Translations under genes and position numbers: made by a program
Part shown: one piece after another, positions 53,381-63,046 of the stretch
Numbering within the stretch: the first letter of the stretch is position 1
Layout: each line of letters starts with the position of its first letter
The notes under the pieces: generated by a model
Database searches by the model: none
Told to the model about the DNA's origin: nothing
The model's input: only the letters and a program-made list of their open reading frames with translations
Source: Methylobacterium radiodurans
GTDB taxonomy: Bacteria; Pseudomonadota; Alphaproteobacteria; Rhizobiales; Beijerinckiaceae
Direction of reading: 5' to 3'
Assembly: GCF_003173735.1 (NCBI RefSeq)
Contig: NZ_CP029551.1
Span: 3,496,001-3,560,000, forward strand
DNA: 64,000 nt

Positions 53381-54397
53381 ATGAAGGCCGTCGGCTTCTA
53401 CAAGTCCCTGCCCATCGAGAACGACGAGGCCCTGGTCGATCTCGACGTCCCGGTGCCGAGCCCGGGCCCGCACGACCTGCTCGTTCGCATCCAGGCCGTC
53501 TCGGTCAACCCGGTTGATACCAAAGTCCGCGCCCGTGTGACGCCCGCGCCAGGACAGCCGCACATTCTTGGCTACGACGCCGCCGGCGTAGTCGAGGCGG
53601 TCGGCGCTGCGGTCGCGCGCTTCCGTCCGGGCGACGCGGTATTCTACGCGGGCGATCTCAGCCGGCCAGGCACGAACGCGGAACTGCACTGCGTCGATGA
53701 GCGGATCGTCGGGCATAGGCCGGGCTCGCTCAGCCCTGCCGAGGCCGCCGCAATGCCCCTGACCGCGATCACGGCCTGGGAAGCGCTGTTCGACCGGCTC
53801 GACCTGCGCAGGCCCGTGCCCGGCGCGGCGAGCGCGATCCTGATCGTAGGCGGAGCTGGCGGCGTCGGTTCGATCGCGACCCAGCTCGCTCGCCAGCTCA
53901 CCGACCTGACCGTGATCACCACCGCCTCGCGGCCCGAGACGGTGGCCTGGAGCCGGGCCCTCGGCGCCCACCACGTGATTGATCACGGCGTGCCGCTCGG
54001 GGCCGAGGTCGCCGCGCTCGGGCTCGGCGCCCCGGGCTTCGTCTTCTCGACGACCAACACCGACCGGCACCTTGCCGAGATCGCCGGCCTGATCGCCCCG
54101 CAGGGTCGGTTCGCGCTCATAGATGATCCGGCGAGCCTCGACGTGCTGCCATTCAAGCGTAAGAGCGTGTCGACGCACTGGGAGTTCATGTTCACGCGCT
54201 CGATGTTCGCCACCGCCGACATCGCCGAGCAGGGCCGGCTCCTCGACGAAGTCGCGCGTCTGGTGGACGCCGGCACGCTGAAGACCACCTTCGCGGAGAG
54301 CTTCGGCGCGATCTCGGCGGCCAACCTGCGCCGGGCCCACGCCCTGATCGAGAGCGGGCGCGCCAAGGGCAAGATCGTGCTGGAAGGCTGGGGCTGA
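53381..54397 (+). CDS. Zinc-independent alcohol dehydrogenase/quinone oxidoreductase family protein
   Basis: A 338-residue medium-chain reductase. The GroES-like half has VSVNPVDTKVRARV and GYDAAGVVEAVG; the Rossmann half carries VGGAGGVGSIATQLARQL (about 155). Catalytic zinc cysteines are absent, so it belongs with quinone oxidoreductases or related NADPH-dependent enone reductases. The ATG at 53381 (MKAVGFYKSLP) follows AGAAAGGACC. It follows the EamA gene and precedes a cupin gene on the same strand, suggesting a detoxification unit. Confidence 0.88.
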   Translation: MKAVGFYKSLPIENDEALVDLDVPVPSPGPHDLLVRIQAVSVNPVDTKVRARVTPAPGQPHILGYDAAGVVEAVGAAVARFRPGDAVFYAGDLSRPGTNAELHCVDERIVGHRPGSLSPAEAAAMPLTAITAWEALFDRLDLRRPVPGAASAILIVGGAGGVGSIATQLARQLTDLTVITTASRPETVAWSRALGAHHVIDHGVPLGAEVAALGLGAPGFVFSTTNTDRHLAEIAGLIAPQGRFALIDDPASLDVLPFKRKSVSTHWEFMFTRSMFATADIAEQGRLLDEVARLVDAGTLKTTFAESFGAISAANLRRAHALIESGRAKGKIVLEGWG

Positions 54398-54485
54398 GCG
54401 GCACCGCGCGGGCGCCGCTGCACTCAACGATCTCCGGCATCGACCTGGTGCCGGGGAACCCCTCCAGGAGAGGCCAGGAGAAGCC

Positions 54486-54911
54486 ATGTCGGACACGCGC
54501 AAGACCGGTCGCTTCGATCTGTGGACGATCGCGGCAGCGCTCCCCGCCTCGGCGGAGATGCTGCTCGTCGACACCTACCTGACGGACCGCGCAGCCGCGA
54601 GCGCGCGGGTCTTCCGGGTCTACAGGCCGACGCCACCGCATTACCACGCCACCTGCGACGAGTACCTCTACGTGCTGTCCGGCCGCGGTACGTTCTGGAT
54701 GGGGGAGCCCGCGACGGAGGCGGCGTTCGGCCCGGGCGAGCTGCTATTCTTCGAGCGCGGCACCGTGCACGCGATGCCGACGCTCTGCGAGGAACCTGTC
54801 GTCTTCCTCTCCGTCGACACGCCGCGCCGCGAGCCCACCGACATCGTCTTCCTGAACCCCGCGGACGGCTCTCCCACGACCTTCATGGCTCGCAACGCGC
54901 CGACGCGCTGA
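54486..54911 (+). CDS. Cupin-domain protein
   Basis: A 141-residue single-domain cupin. The two motifs are visible: PPHYHATCDEYLYVLSGRG (about 50-68) with its metal histidines and glutamate, and PGELLFFERGTVHAMP (about 83-98) with a third histidine. Cupins bind a metal and may act as dioxygenases, isomerases or sensors. It follows the quinone-reductase-like gene after about 90 bases and is convergent with the ABM gene. Substrate unknown. Confidence 0.88.
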   Translation: MSDTRKTGRFDLWTIAAALPASAEMLLVDTYLTDRAAASARVFRVYRPTPPHYHATCDEYLYVLSGRGTFWMGEPATEAAFGPGELLFFERGTVHAMPTLCEEPVVFLSVDTPRREPTDIVFLNPADGSPTTFMARNAPTR

Positions 54912-54952
54912 GCGCGGCCCGAGCGTTTCGCCGGCTCTGCAGCCCGCGAAGA

Positions 54953-55249
54953 TCAGGCGAGCCTACGCAGAGTTTCGATGGCGAGCGGCTTGCGCAGGAG
55001 CTCGTCGAAACGAGCGGCGAGCGCACAGAAACTCGCTCCGCCAGCGTGGCCATCGAGAGCGGCTTGGCTTTCCCAGATCTCGTACATCACGATCGTACCG
55101 GGCCGCTCGCAGCTCTCGTGGGCAGTGTAAGCGAGGCAGCCGGGCTCCTCCAGCACGGCGGGCACGATCGCCGCCACGGCCTGCGCCAGCGCCGCCTCCT
55201 GCCCCTCGCGGGCAATCAGACGAGCAATCAGATGCACGTGTTCGGACAC
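54953..55249 (-). CDS. Antibiotic-biosynthesis-monooxygenase (ABM) domain protein
   Basis: A 98-residue dimeric alpha-beta barrel protein of the ABM/YgiN type, with GCLAYTAHESCERPGTIVMYEIWESQAALDGH (in two runs, about 38-70) as the family core. Members are cofactor-free quinol monooxygenases or small-molecule oxidants. The start is GTG at 55249 after GAAGG; the longer frame up to 55309 lacks homology-like sequence. It lies divergently from nothing but 99 bases from the LysR gene on the same strand, and opposite the cupin gene. Confidence 0.86.
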   Translation of the reverse strand: MSEHVHLIARLIAREGQEAALAQAVAAIVPAVLEEPGCLAYTAHESCERPGTIVMYEIWESQAALDGHAGGASFCALAARFDELLRKPLAIETLRRLA

Positions 55250-55347
55250 AGTCTGCCTTCCTTGCTGTCTTCTTTGCTTCCGTGTCGGTCCAGCACCGCC
55301 GGATACCATCAGCCTGCAGCGCGGTGGAGCGCCGTGGACAGGTCGCC

Positions 55348-56226
55348 TCAGGCCGCAAGCGTGAGCGCGTCGTGGCCGGCCAGGCTCTGGCTCAAGAAGG
55401 CGATCAGCGGCTGGACGAGGTCAGGTGCCCGGTCCTCACCCAGGACCGTCACCTCGGTCATCGGAAGAGCCGGCCAGAGCTCCGGCGCCCGCAGGATCTG
55501 CATCCCCTCCTGCACGAACGAGCGGCCGAGCAGCGTTACGCCAAGGCCGCCTGCCACCGCGGCCTGAACGCCCATCAGGCTGCTGGCGGTGCAGGCCGCG
55601 ACCCAGTCCCGCCGCACCGAATCGAGCGCGGCGATCATCATCTCGCGGTAGCTGCAGGGCGGCGCCAGCATGACGAGGCGCGCCGGCCGGGTGAAGTCGA
55701 GCTGGTAGTCAGCGGAGGCCAGCCAGACGAGTGGCTCGCGCCAGATCACGCGCCCCCGGCCGCCCGCGCCGCCGCGCTTCACTATCACCGCATCGAGGCG
55801 ATTCCCGTCATAGGCTTCCAAGAGGTTGCAGCTCAGGCCCGTCATCAAGTCGATGTGCAGGTCCGGATAGAGCCGGCCGAACCGGGCGAGTAGCTTCGGC
55901 AGCTGGCCGGGGATGAAATCCTCCGACACGCCAAGGCGCAGCGTGCCGCTGGCGGGTGGCTCGCGCCACGTGCGCATGATCCGGTCGTTGAACTCCAGCA
56001 TCTGGCGCGCCGCCGTCAGCAGGCGCTCGCCGTCGGGCGTCAGGCCGAGGGTGCGGCTGGTTCGGTCGAAGACACGCCGTCCTAGGATCTCCTCAAGGCG
56101 CAGCACCTTCTGGCTCACCGCGGATTGCGAGCGATGCACCACATCCGCGGCAGCGGTGAAGCTGCCGGTCTCGGCGACTGCCACGAAGGCGCGCAGAAGA
56201 TCAATCTCCAGATCTGGGTAACGCAT
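55348..56226 (-). CDS. LysR-family transcriptional regulator
   Basis: A 292-residue LTTR. The N-terminal winged helix is standard: LEIDLLRAFVAVAETGSFTAAADVV and QSAVSQKVLRLEEILGRRVFDR (residues 5-60). The effector domain begins with LRLGVSEDFIPGQLP and continues to the end. The start at 56226 places the HTH at the N-terminus; the frame runs on upstream only as background. As the nearest regulator it may control the ABM, cupin and quinone-reductase genes. Effector unknown. Confidence 0.93.
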   Translation of the reverse strand: MRYPDLEIDLLRAFVAVAETGSFTAAADVVHRSQSAVSQKVLRLEEILGRRVFDRTSRTLGLTPDGERLLTAARQMLEFNDRIMRTWREPPASGTLRLGVSEDFIPGQLPKLLARFGRLYPDLHIDLMTGLSCNLLEAYDGNRLDAVIVKRGGAGGRGRVIWREPLVWLASADYQLDFTRPARLVMLAPPCSYREMMIAALDSVRRDWVAACTASSLMGVQAAVAGGLGVTLLGRSFVQEGMQILRAPELWPALPMTEVTVLGEDRAPDLVQPLIAFLSQSLAGHDALTLAA

Positions 56227-56315
56227 TCCCCCGCCTCCTGTCCGTTCGTGGATGGCTGCGTTCCCGCAGGCTACGGCGCCCGTCAACATCTCCGGACACC
56301 CACGTCGCGGCGTGG

Positions 56316-57077
56316 TCAACTACGAGCGGCAGGGAGTGCGGATGCGATGCTCCGTTCTTCGAGCGGCTCGACATGCTCGCTCGCTGGCAAGACGACGACT
56401 CGCGTCTCGACTGGAACACGACCGTAGAGATCGATGATGTCCTGGTTGAACATCCGGATGCAGCCTGAGGAGACGTCGGTTCCGATGGTTCGGGGTTCGG
56501 TTGTGCCGTGGATGCGATAGAGCGTGTCGCGCGGGCCGTCGAAGAGATAAAGGGCGCGCGGCCCGAGCGGGTTGCCGAGGCCGCCGGCCATGCCGTTGCG
56601 CCAGGGCGCGTTGCGCTCCGGCTCACGGGCTATCATGTCAGCAGTGGGGGTCCAGCGCGGCCATTCTGCCTTACGTCCCACCCGCGCGGACCCGCTCCAG
56701 GCTAGACCCGCCCGGCCAACGCCGACGCCGTAGCGCAGCGCTCGGCCGTTCTCGCGGACGAGGTAGAGGAACTTGTTGCCCGGATCGACGACGAGTGTGC
56801 CCGGCGGCTCGGAACGCGGATAGGCGACCTCCTGTCGGAAGTAGCGCGGATCGACAGCGCGGATGTTGGTGGCCGGCAGGGCAAAGCGCTCGTTTGGCTG
56901 AGCTCCATACATGGCAGTGAAAGCCGCGTTCGGCTGCGGTGTGATGACTGTGCGTCTCGCCTCAACCGCCACGCAGCCGCTCGCGGCCAACGCGATCGGG
57001 GCGAGGTAGGCGAGCGCTATAAACCTCGGCAGAACGCCGCCTGATCTGAAGCTTGGGGCAGACCCGCGCTCGGCCAT
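56316..57077 (-). CDS. L,D-transpeptidase (YkuD) lipoprotein
   Basis: A 253-residue YkuD-domain protein. The catalytic motif is intact: IHGTTEPRTIGTDVSSGCIRM (in two parts, about 192-212), with the histidine and nucleophile cysteine. An N-terminal hydrophobic segment ends in ALAASGC (residue 34), a lipobox, so it is probably anchored in a membrane facing the periplasm. L,D-transpeptidases cross-link peptidoglycan by 3-3 bonds or attach outer-membrane proteins. It lies 89 bases upstream of the LysR gene on the same strand. Confidence 0.92.
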   Translation of the reverse strand: MAERGSAPSFRSGGVLPRFIALAYLAPIALAASGCVAVEARRTVITPQPNAAFTAMYGAQPNERFALPATNIRAVDPRYFRQEVAYPRSEPPGTLVVDPGNKFLYLVRENGRALRYGVGVGRAGLAWSGSARVGRKAEWPRWTPTADMIAREPERNAPWRNGMAGGLGNPLGPRALYLFDGPRDTLYRIHGTTEPRTIGTDVSSGCIRMFNQDIIDLYGRVPVETRVVVLPASEHVEPLEERSIASALPAARS

Positions 57078-57633
57078 GATGCTCCTAATCCTCCCGGAGA
57101 GACCCGACGGCGGCTCCGCGGACGTCTACTTCATGCACGCGACGCAGGTTGCACGTGCGCAGCGACCCAGGGAAACGCATAGTTTCAATGGATGCCATTA
57201 GCAGATCGAATGGATCGATAGAGCCGGCCTTGTCGCCTGTGCGGCAAGTCAGACGGCCCGGGCGCGGGAGGTCTCAAGCGCGTGTGGGGGGATCGCCGAA
57301 GCGGCCTCGCTGCCGACCGCCTACCTGTCATGAGGCGCCGCTACAGAGACTGCAGGCAAATACGCACTAATGTGTGCTTCGACCGCGATGATTTGAGAAG
57401 GTGGTGATCTGAGCGGCGCCTAGCGAATCTGCCAGCTCATTTCGGATTCTGCCGATAGACATGATTGGCAAAGACAATCGGTCGGAGCCGTGAGGTGCCG
57501 TCCGTTTTATGGCGGCTGCGCTCTAGGAGCAGACGTGCGGATCTCGGCCAGTTGCGGAACCCCCGTCTGCGCTTTGGATGGGTTGTTTCCTGCCTGTCGA
57601 CTTCCAAAGTGCCCCGCGCCGTGGCCGAGATCC
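57078..57633. other. Intergenic region without recognised genes
   Basis: About 555 bases between two minus-strand genes. Short frames on both strands lack protein character. I see no repeat or strong hairpin. The promoter of the L,D-transpeptidase should be at its left end. Confidence 0.45.
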
Positions 57634-60600
57634 TCAAGTGTAGCGTTCCGACCTTTCGGGCCTGCGGGACGCGACTTGCCGCAGGAGGCGCCCGAGTTGC
57701 TCGGCCGAATAGGGTTTGTGCACCAGCTTGAACCCGTGCTGGTCGTCCTGTGCGAGCACATGGCTGTAGCCGGAGGCCAGGAGCACGGGGATGTGGGGCA
57801 TACGCCGCCGCATCTCCCTCGCGAGGGCGAGCCCCCCCATGCCCGGCATCACCACGTCTGAGAACACGACGTCGAAATCCGCCCCTTCGCTTCCCAGTCG
57901 GTCAAGCGCCTCCTCGGCTGTGGCCGCCCAGGTGGTCTCGTAGCCGAGGTCCTCCAGGATCTGGGTGGCGAAGGTGCCGACCTCGACGTTGTCCTCCACC
58001 ACCAGCACCCGCTGCCCCATGCCGACCGGAGACACCGTGGCCTCGACCGCTTCTTCCCGATCCAGGGCCTCGGCCGCCACCTGGGGCAGGTAGAGCGTGA
58101 AGGTCGTGCCCTCGCCGACGACGCTGGAAACGGCGATGTCGCCGCCTGACTGCTTGGCGAACCCGAACACTTGGCTCAGGCCGAGCCCCGTGCCGCGGCC
58201 GACCTCCTTCGTGGTGAAGAACGGCTCGAAGATGCGTTCAAGCATCTCGGGAGCGATGCCGGTCCCTGTGTCGATGAGCGCGATGGCGGCGAAGGGCTGG
58301 GTACTCCCGGCGTGGTCGCGGATCGGCGGGAGCGCTCCCCCGCAGGTCAACCGAAGGGTGAGCGCGCCCTCGCCGTCCATGGCGTCTCGGGCGTTGACCG
58401 CCATGTTCACCAGCGCCGTGTCGAACTGGCTCAGGTCAGCACGCACGAAGCAGAGACTGTCGGGGATCTCCGCGACGACCTGGATGCGGGCGCCGGTCAC
58501 CGTGTCGAGGAGGTCCGCCACAGCCCGCAGCTTCTCGCCGATGTTGAAGACCTGGGGGGCCAGGGTCTGCCGGCGCGCGAAGGCGAGGAGCTGGCCGGTG
58601 AGCTTGGCGGCTCGGTCGACGGTGTCGGAGACCGCGTCGAGGTAGCGGGCCTTGCGCGCCTCGGGCAACTCGGGCCGGCGCAGGAAATCGACCGAGGAAC
58701 GGATGATGGTGAGCAGGTTGTTGAAGTCGTGCGCCACGCCGCCCGTGAGCTGGCCCACCGCCTCCATCTTCTGCGACTGGCGCAACGCCTCCTCGGCCGT
58801 GAGAAGTTCGGAGGTCCGTTCCGCGACACGGCTCTCCAAGGTCTCGTTCAGCTCGCGCAGACGCTCCTCAACGCCCTTGCGGTCATGGATGTCGGTCGAG
58901 GTCCCGAACCACGTGGTGATCACGCCGCCGGGATCCCGTAGCGGCTCGGCCCGGGCCACGTACCACCGGTAGGCACCGTCATGCCGGCGATAGCGCACCT
59001 CGATCTCGTAGGTCACGCCGCGCTCGCGTGCGTCCGACCAGATCGCGGCCGTGCGGGCGCGGTCGTCGGGGTGGACCGCGTCGGTCCAGCCGTCCGGCAG
59101 CGATTGTTCCAGGGTCAAGCCCGTATAGGCGCACCAGCGATCGTTCAGGAAGTGCAGGCGGCCGTCGGGCGAGGCGAACCAGACGAAGGCAGGTACCACG
59201 TTGGTCAGAGTGCGCAGCCGTGCCTCGGCCTCACGGCGCTCGTCGATGTCGATGACCGAGCCGAAGTAGCCCAGGTGCTCGCCGTGCGCGCCGGTCCGCG
59301 GGGAGGCGGCATCGAGCGCCCAACGGTAGGCCCCGTCCTTTCGGCGCAGGCGGTACTCCAAGCGGAATGGCTCCCGCCCCGCGTTCGCCGTCAGGAAGAC
59401 CTGCTCAGAGCGTTCGCGGTCGTCCGGGTGGGCGGCATCGAGCCAGCCGAGGCCGAGCCCCTCGGCCTCCGTCTGACCGGTGAACTCGTACCAGCGGCGG
59501 TTGAGGTAAATGCAGGCGCCCGAGGCGTCCGTCATCCAGGTCATCACCGGCGCATCGTCGGCCATGGCACGGAACCGGGTCTCGCTCTCGCGCAGCCGCG
59601 CTTCGGCGCCGACGCGCTCGATATGCGCCCAGCAGCGTTCCGTCACCTCGCGGATCAGCCCGAGCTCCTCTTCCGTCCAGTGATGCGGCTGCGCGTGGTG
59701 GATGGCCATCAGCGCCGCGAGGCGTCCGTCCTTGACCAGCGGCATGCAGATGGTGGCGGCGATACCGATGTCCTGGAACGTCTTCGCCTCGTGCAGCGCG
59801 ATCTCGGCGAGGTTGTCGTTGATGACGAGTGGACGCCCGGCGTTGAGCTCCCCGACCGCGAGTCTGCCGAATGCCGCGAGGCTGTAGTGACCCAGGATCG
59901 AGGGCGCGTCCGGGGCGTGCCAGTTGCCGCGGATGGTGAAGCCGTCGCCGTCCGGGTCCATGTCGGCGTAGGCGCAGTTGGACAGGCCCAGGTGCTCAGC
60001 GACGAGCCGCGTGGTGGTGGATAGCACGGCGTCGGCGTCGCGGGCGTCCGCGGTAGCCTGGGCGAGGCGGTCGAGGAAGCGCAGGCGGCTCTCGCTGGCG
60101 GCCATGCGACGCTCGCCCAGCACACGCGCGGTGATGTCGATCACGCTGCCGAGCACGCCCATCGGCGTGCCGCCCTCGTCGAGGATGGGCGTGTACTCCA
60201 GATCCATCCAGACCTTCTCGGGACGGCCCAGCCGCCAGTGTTCGAGTTCCTGCGCGTGAAAGCTGAGGGGCCGACCAGCGAGGCCGCTCTCGATGACGTG
60301 GGCGTTGAAGGCACGTGCCTCCGGCCAGATCTCCAGCAGTTGTCCGCCTAGGGCACGCGGGTGACGCGGCCCGCAGACCTCGGCGTATCCCTGATTGTAG
60401 ACGAGGATGCCCTCGCGCCCCCATGCCGCGACCATCGGTACGGGCGAGAGCAGGAGCGTCTGGACGATGGTGCGGATGGGCCCCGGCCAGGCTGCCATTG
60501 GCCCGAGCGGCGTTTTCGCCCAGTCGTAGCCGCGGATGAGGTCGCCGAGCTCTCCGCCCCCAACGGGGACCCACCCGTGCGCCAAGGATACGTGCGTCAT
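57634..60600 (-). CDS. Hybrid histidine kinase with PAS/GAF sensor domains
   Basis: A 988-residue soluble hybrid kinase. An N-terminal PAS (about 20-160) with LLLSPVPMVAAWG precedes a GAF domain (about 170-345), two PAS domains (355-475 and 478-600), a coiled linker, HisKA ([11 protein letters not shown], about 640), HATPase_c (NARDAMDG, DTGTGIAP, GTGLGLSQV) and a receiver (about 875-985) with VVFSDVVMPGMGG and HKPYSAEQL. The kinase and receiver halves are very close to the LOV kinase at 18939, showing shared descent with sensor swapping. Start ATG at 60600. The signal is unknown. Confidence 0.94.
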   Translation of the reverse strand: MTHVSLAHGWVPVGGGELGDLIRGYDWAKTPLGPMAAWPGPIRTIVQTLLLSPVPMVAAWGREGILVYNQGYAEVCGPRHPRALGGQLLEIWPEARAFNAHVIESGLAGRPLSFHAQELEHWRLGRPEKVWMDLEYTPILDEGGTPMGVLGSVIDITARVLGERRMAASESRLRFLDRLAQATADARDADAVLSTTTRLVAEHLGLSNCAYADMDPDGDGFTIRGNWHAPDAPSILGHYSLAAFGRLAVGELNAGRPLVINDNLAEIALHEAKTFQDIGIAATICMPLVKDGRLAALMAIHHAQPHHWTEEELGLIREVTERCWAHIERVGAEARLRESETRFRAMADDAPVMTWMTDASGACIYLNRRWYEFTGQTEAEGLGLGWLDAAHPDDRERSEQVFLTANAGREPFRLEYRLRRKDGAYRWALDAASPRTGAHGEHLGYFGSVIDIDERREAEARLRTLTNVVPAFVWFASPDGRLHFLNDRWCAYTGLTLEQSLPDGWTDAVHPDDRARTAAIWSDARERGVTYEIEVRYRRHDGAYRWYVARAEPLRDPGGVITTWFGTSTDIHDRKGVEERLRELNETLESRVAERTSELLTAEEALRQSQKMEAVGQLTGGVAHDFNNLLTIIRSSVDFLRRPELPEARKARYLDAVSDTVDRAAKLTGQLLAFARRQTLAPQVFNIGEKLRAVADLLDTVTGARIQVVAEIPDSLCFVRADLSQFDTALVNMAVNARDAMDGEGALTLRLTCGGALPPIRDHAGSTQPFAAIALIDTGTGIAPEMLERIFEPFFTTKEVGRGTGLGLSQVFGFAKQSGGDIAVSSVVGEGTTFTLYLPQVAAEALDREEAVEATVSPVGMGQRVLVVEDNVEVGTFATQILEDLGYETTWAATAEEALDRLGSEGADFDVVFSDVVMPGMGGLALAREMRRRMPHIPVLLASGYSHVLAQDDQHGFKLVHKPYSAEQLGRLLRQVASRRPERSERYT

Positions 60601-60988
60601 CAACCTGTGCGTGAATACCGTCTCAACCGCTTGGTTGTCCGTGCGCGCGAGTCCTTCGTCAACGGCGGCCGGCACATCGTCGAAGGAACGATGGAGGACC
60701 TCGGATGACGTCGTCGGGAAACGTCGGCTTTTCCGGTAGCCCGTCTCCTAAGCGGACAGGCAACTTTCGGCCACTATCGGTCGCTCATGCCGCTCATCAG
60801 AATGCCCGTAAGCGGACCTTACGAAGGCCTGCTTTGGGTCGAGAGCGGCGGTTCGGCGCCTGCAGGCATAATGTCGGCTCCTGGCGCGATAGCGACCGAG
60901 GCAACCTACAGAGGGACAATGCGGAGTAAATCCTCGCCTTTGACCCTCTGGACGGTTGAAACCCAACCGCCGGCTGCACAGCCGAAGG
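60601..60988. other. Intergenic region with a degraded repeat
   Basis: About 390 bases without a gene. AGCGGACCTTACGAAGGC near 60812-60830 resembles the middle of the 81-nt repeats at 26785 and 30890, suggesting an older third copy. Confidence 0.4.
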
Positions 60989-61552
60989 TCAAGAGCCGCC
61001 GTTCCGTTCGATCTCGTCGAGAACAGCGTCAGGTGCAACATCCTGTCTGAGTTCGCCGACTTCGGGATCAGCTTCGGTCTCGATGCCGAGGTGCTCCGTG
61101 ATCGCCGACACCATCGCGACAAGCTTCGTCACCTCGTGCTCGGCCAGGAGGCTGATATGCAGATCGAGGTCAGCACGCTTGTCGGCAGCAGCGGCCATGC
61201 GGTTCTGGCTGATCAGCACGAACGTCGAGAGGAAAATCGCCTCGACAGACGCCGAGGTGCCCAGGATCACGAAAGACTCGTCCCACTTCGGCAGGATCGG
61301 CAACAGACCAGAGTTCACGAGGGTCCAGAAGCCGAAGAGCATGACGTGCAGGCAGACGAAGGTCATGCTGCCGGTAAACCGCGTGATCGCCTCGGCCACG
61401 CGCTCCTGCATCGAGGCAGCCCGTTCCGCGGCACTCCGGCGCTCCTGCAACGTCCGGATGTTGCGCATGAGGGCTGGCGCCAGCCCTCCCGGCTCAGGGG
61501 GTGGATAGGTCGCTCGTGCAGGCAGGGGCTTCTGCTTGTCTTGCCTTGGCAT
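60989..61552 (-). CDS. DUF1003 membrane protein
   Basis: A 187-residue protein with two transmembrane helices (TFVCLHVMLFGFWTLVNSG, about 63-82, and FVILGTSASVEAIFLSTFVL, about 94-113) followed by NRMAAAADKRADLDLHISLLAEHEV, the diagnostic DUF1003 segment, and a C-terminal acidic tail. The ATG at 61552 was selected as the first before the family region. DUF1003 proteins are common in soil Proteobacteria and have no settled function; some are linked with ion transport or cyanide/formate genes. Confidence 0.9.
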   Translation of the reverse strand: MPRQDKQKPLPARATYPPPEPGGLAPALMRNIRTLQERRSAAERAASMQERVAEAITRFTGSMTFVCLHVMLFGFWTLVNSGLLPILPKWDESFVILGTSASVEAIFLSTFVLISQNRMAAAADKRADLDLHISLLAEHEVTKLVAMVSAITEHLGIETEADPEVGELRQDVAPDAVLDEIERNGGS

Positions 61553-61952
61553 CGTGGCATGTCTCAGGAGGAGCCTGCTTGACCAACCTGACCCCGCATC
61601 GGGTGATCCCGCCCGCAAGAGGCAAAGCTGCCCCGAGGCCGAGGCCGTAAGCATACGTTACCTCGACGCCCCCCATCCGCTGGTCACGTGTTGCGGGACG
61701 GGTGCTGACCCTTTGCAAACTCTATGCGTCGGCTTGAATTTGTCCGGTTCGCTGCTGGAAGCGGATGTCCCACCGGAAAGCGAGACCGGCAGGAAATTCA
61801 GCTAACGCACCAACCATGCATGGCCGAAGGCACAGGCGGGTCCGACAAAATCAGGCTCGATCGCTTGCCGATCAGGCTCAGGATCAGTCCTGCCCACGCC
61901 TCAACGTCGTGCGAACGTGAGCAGTCTTGCGGCCGTTCGACCGGAACTGGGC
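61553..61952. other. Intergenic region
   Basis: About 400 bases with no supported gene; a relatively AT-rich part lies at 61735-61830. It separates two minus-strand genes and would hold the DUF1003 promoter. Confidence 0.4.
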
Positions 61953-62264
61953 CTACACACTCTTCCGGACGACGTGCTCGGGGCGCAGACCGTCCGGGGT
62001 CGGCGTGAGCAAGGGCGCGAGGACATCGTCGAAGAAGTCCGGTGTCGGGCCGAGATCGACCCGGTCGCCGAGGATGCGGCGGGCCGACACAATCTTCTGG
62101 AAGGCCTGCCGGCTTGTGCCAGCGTTGCGGGCCACATCCTCCAGACGGCGCAGCCTCTCGATTGTTAGGATCGTTGCTGCAGCCGAGGGCTCCGGACCGT
62201 CCTGCACCAGTTGCTGAACCAGCCAGGCCGTTTCCGAATCGATGTCTGCGAACTGCGCATCCAT
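61953..62264 (-). CDS. Conserved-looking hypothetical protein
   Basis: A 103-residue soluble helical protein starting MDAQFADIDSETAWLVQQL at 62264 after AGAGGG. It shows TILTIERLRRLEDVARNAGTS (a helix-turn-helix-like stretch) and a closing DVLAPLLTPTPDGL. No family recognised. It is divergent from the exported small protein at 62650. Confidence 0.55.
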   Translation of the reverse strand: MDAQFADIDSETAWLVQQLVQDGPEPSAAATILTIERLRRLEDVARNAGTSRQAFQKIVSARRILGDRVDLGPTPDFFDDVLAPLLTPTPDGLRPEHVVRKSV

Positions 62265-62548
62265 ATCGATCCCTCTCTGCGATGGATGTCTACCCCACCG
62301 CATAGAGTCGGAACCAACCCCCGGCGTTAACCTCGGTGAAGACCGAGGGTCCCTCGTGGAAGACGGTTCGAAACCGCACGTAAAACCAGGAAGCCTTTCG
62401 CTTGTTGCACATGTGAATGCGGGTGATGCGCCGCTCCTTACGCTCCGCATGTCGGCCTGCAGCGAATGGCTGGCCGGCGCCCTGCGGGCTTCCGCCGTCT
62501 CATTCCCCCGATCTGGCGGAGTTCGCAGGGCATCGAGCCCGACTCAAG

Positions 62549-62582
62549 CCTGCACCAGCGCACCTCAGTCCGCTGGTGCAGG
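62549..62582. repeat. Perfect 12-bp hairpin in a divergent gap
   Basis: CCTGCACCAGCG (62549-62560) and CGCTGGTGCAGG (62571-62582) form a perfect stem with a 10-base loop, about 70 bases upstream of the gene at 62650. No T-tract follows. It could be a regulator site, a leader structure or a terminator. Confidence 0.6.
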
Positions 62583-62649
62583 TCCTTCCCGGGCAGGGTG
62601 CAGACCCCACGATCCGGACCCTGCCTCGGCCACGATCCTGGAGGAACCG

Positions 62650-62946
62650 ATGAGGATCAGCCCCGCCCTGACGGCCGCAGCGGCCATTGCCATCCTGACC
62701 AGTGCCGCCGTCGCGGCTCCCTGCGCGATCGGCACGACCACGAACAGCCAGGGCCGGAACGAGACCGCCGACAAGAGTTCGAACACCGACAGGACGACGA
62801 AGAACCTGGCCGGTGGTGAGCATGCGGGGGCTCCGAAGACGGTAGGCGCCATGAACAATCTGGGTGCCGCCGAGCAGCCGAGCCCCGGCGAGAAGAAGCC
62901 GCCGGAAGGCCAGGTGATCCGTGGCCCGTCGAGCAACGATTGCTGA
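62650..62946 (+). CDS. Small exported protein
   Basis: A 98-residue protein with a signal peptide (SPALTAAAAIAILTSAAVAA, cleavage before APC near residue 23). The mature part is polar (Thr, Asn, Lys, Gly) with two cysteines, at the mature start and the very C-terminus, and contains KNLAGGEHAGAPKTVGAMNN. GGAGGAACCG precedes the ATG. Probably periplasmic; no family recognised. Confidence 0.72.
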   Translation: MRISPALTAAAAIAILTSAAVAAPCAIGTTTNSQGRNETADKSSNTDRTTKNLAGGEHAGAPKTVGAMNNLGAAEQPSPGEKKPPEGQVIRGPSSNDC

Positions 62947-63046
62947 GACGGCGCACGCCCGACGCGGCCGCGGCCAGTCTCGCGGTCGCGCGGCCTTCGT
63001 CCTGTCCGGCCTGCCGCCTTCGGGCGTGTCGATCGTGGTGCCCTGC

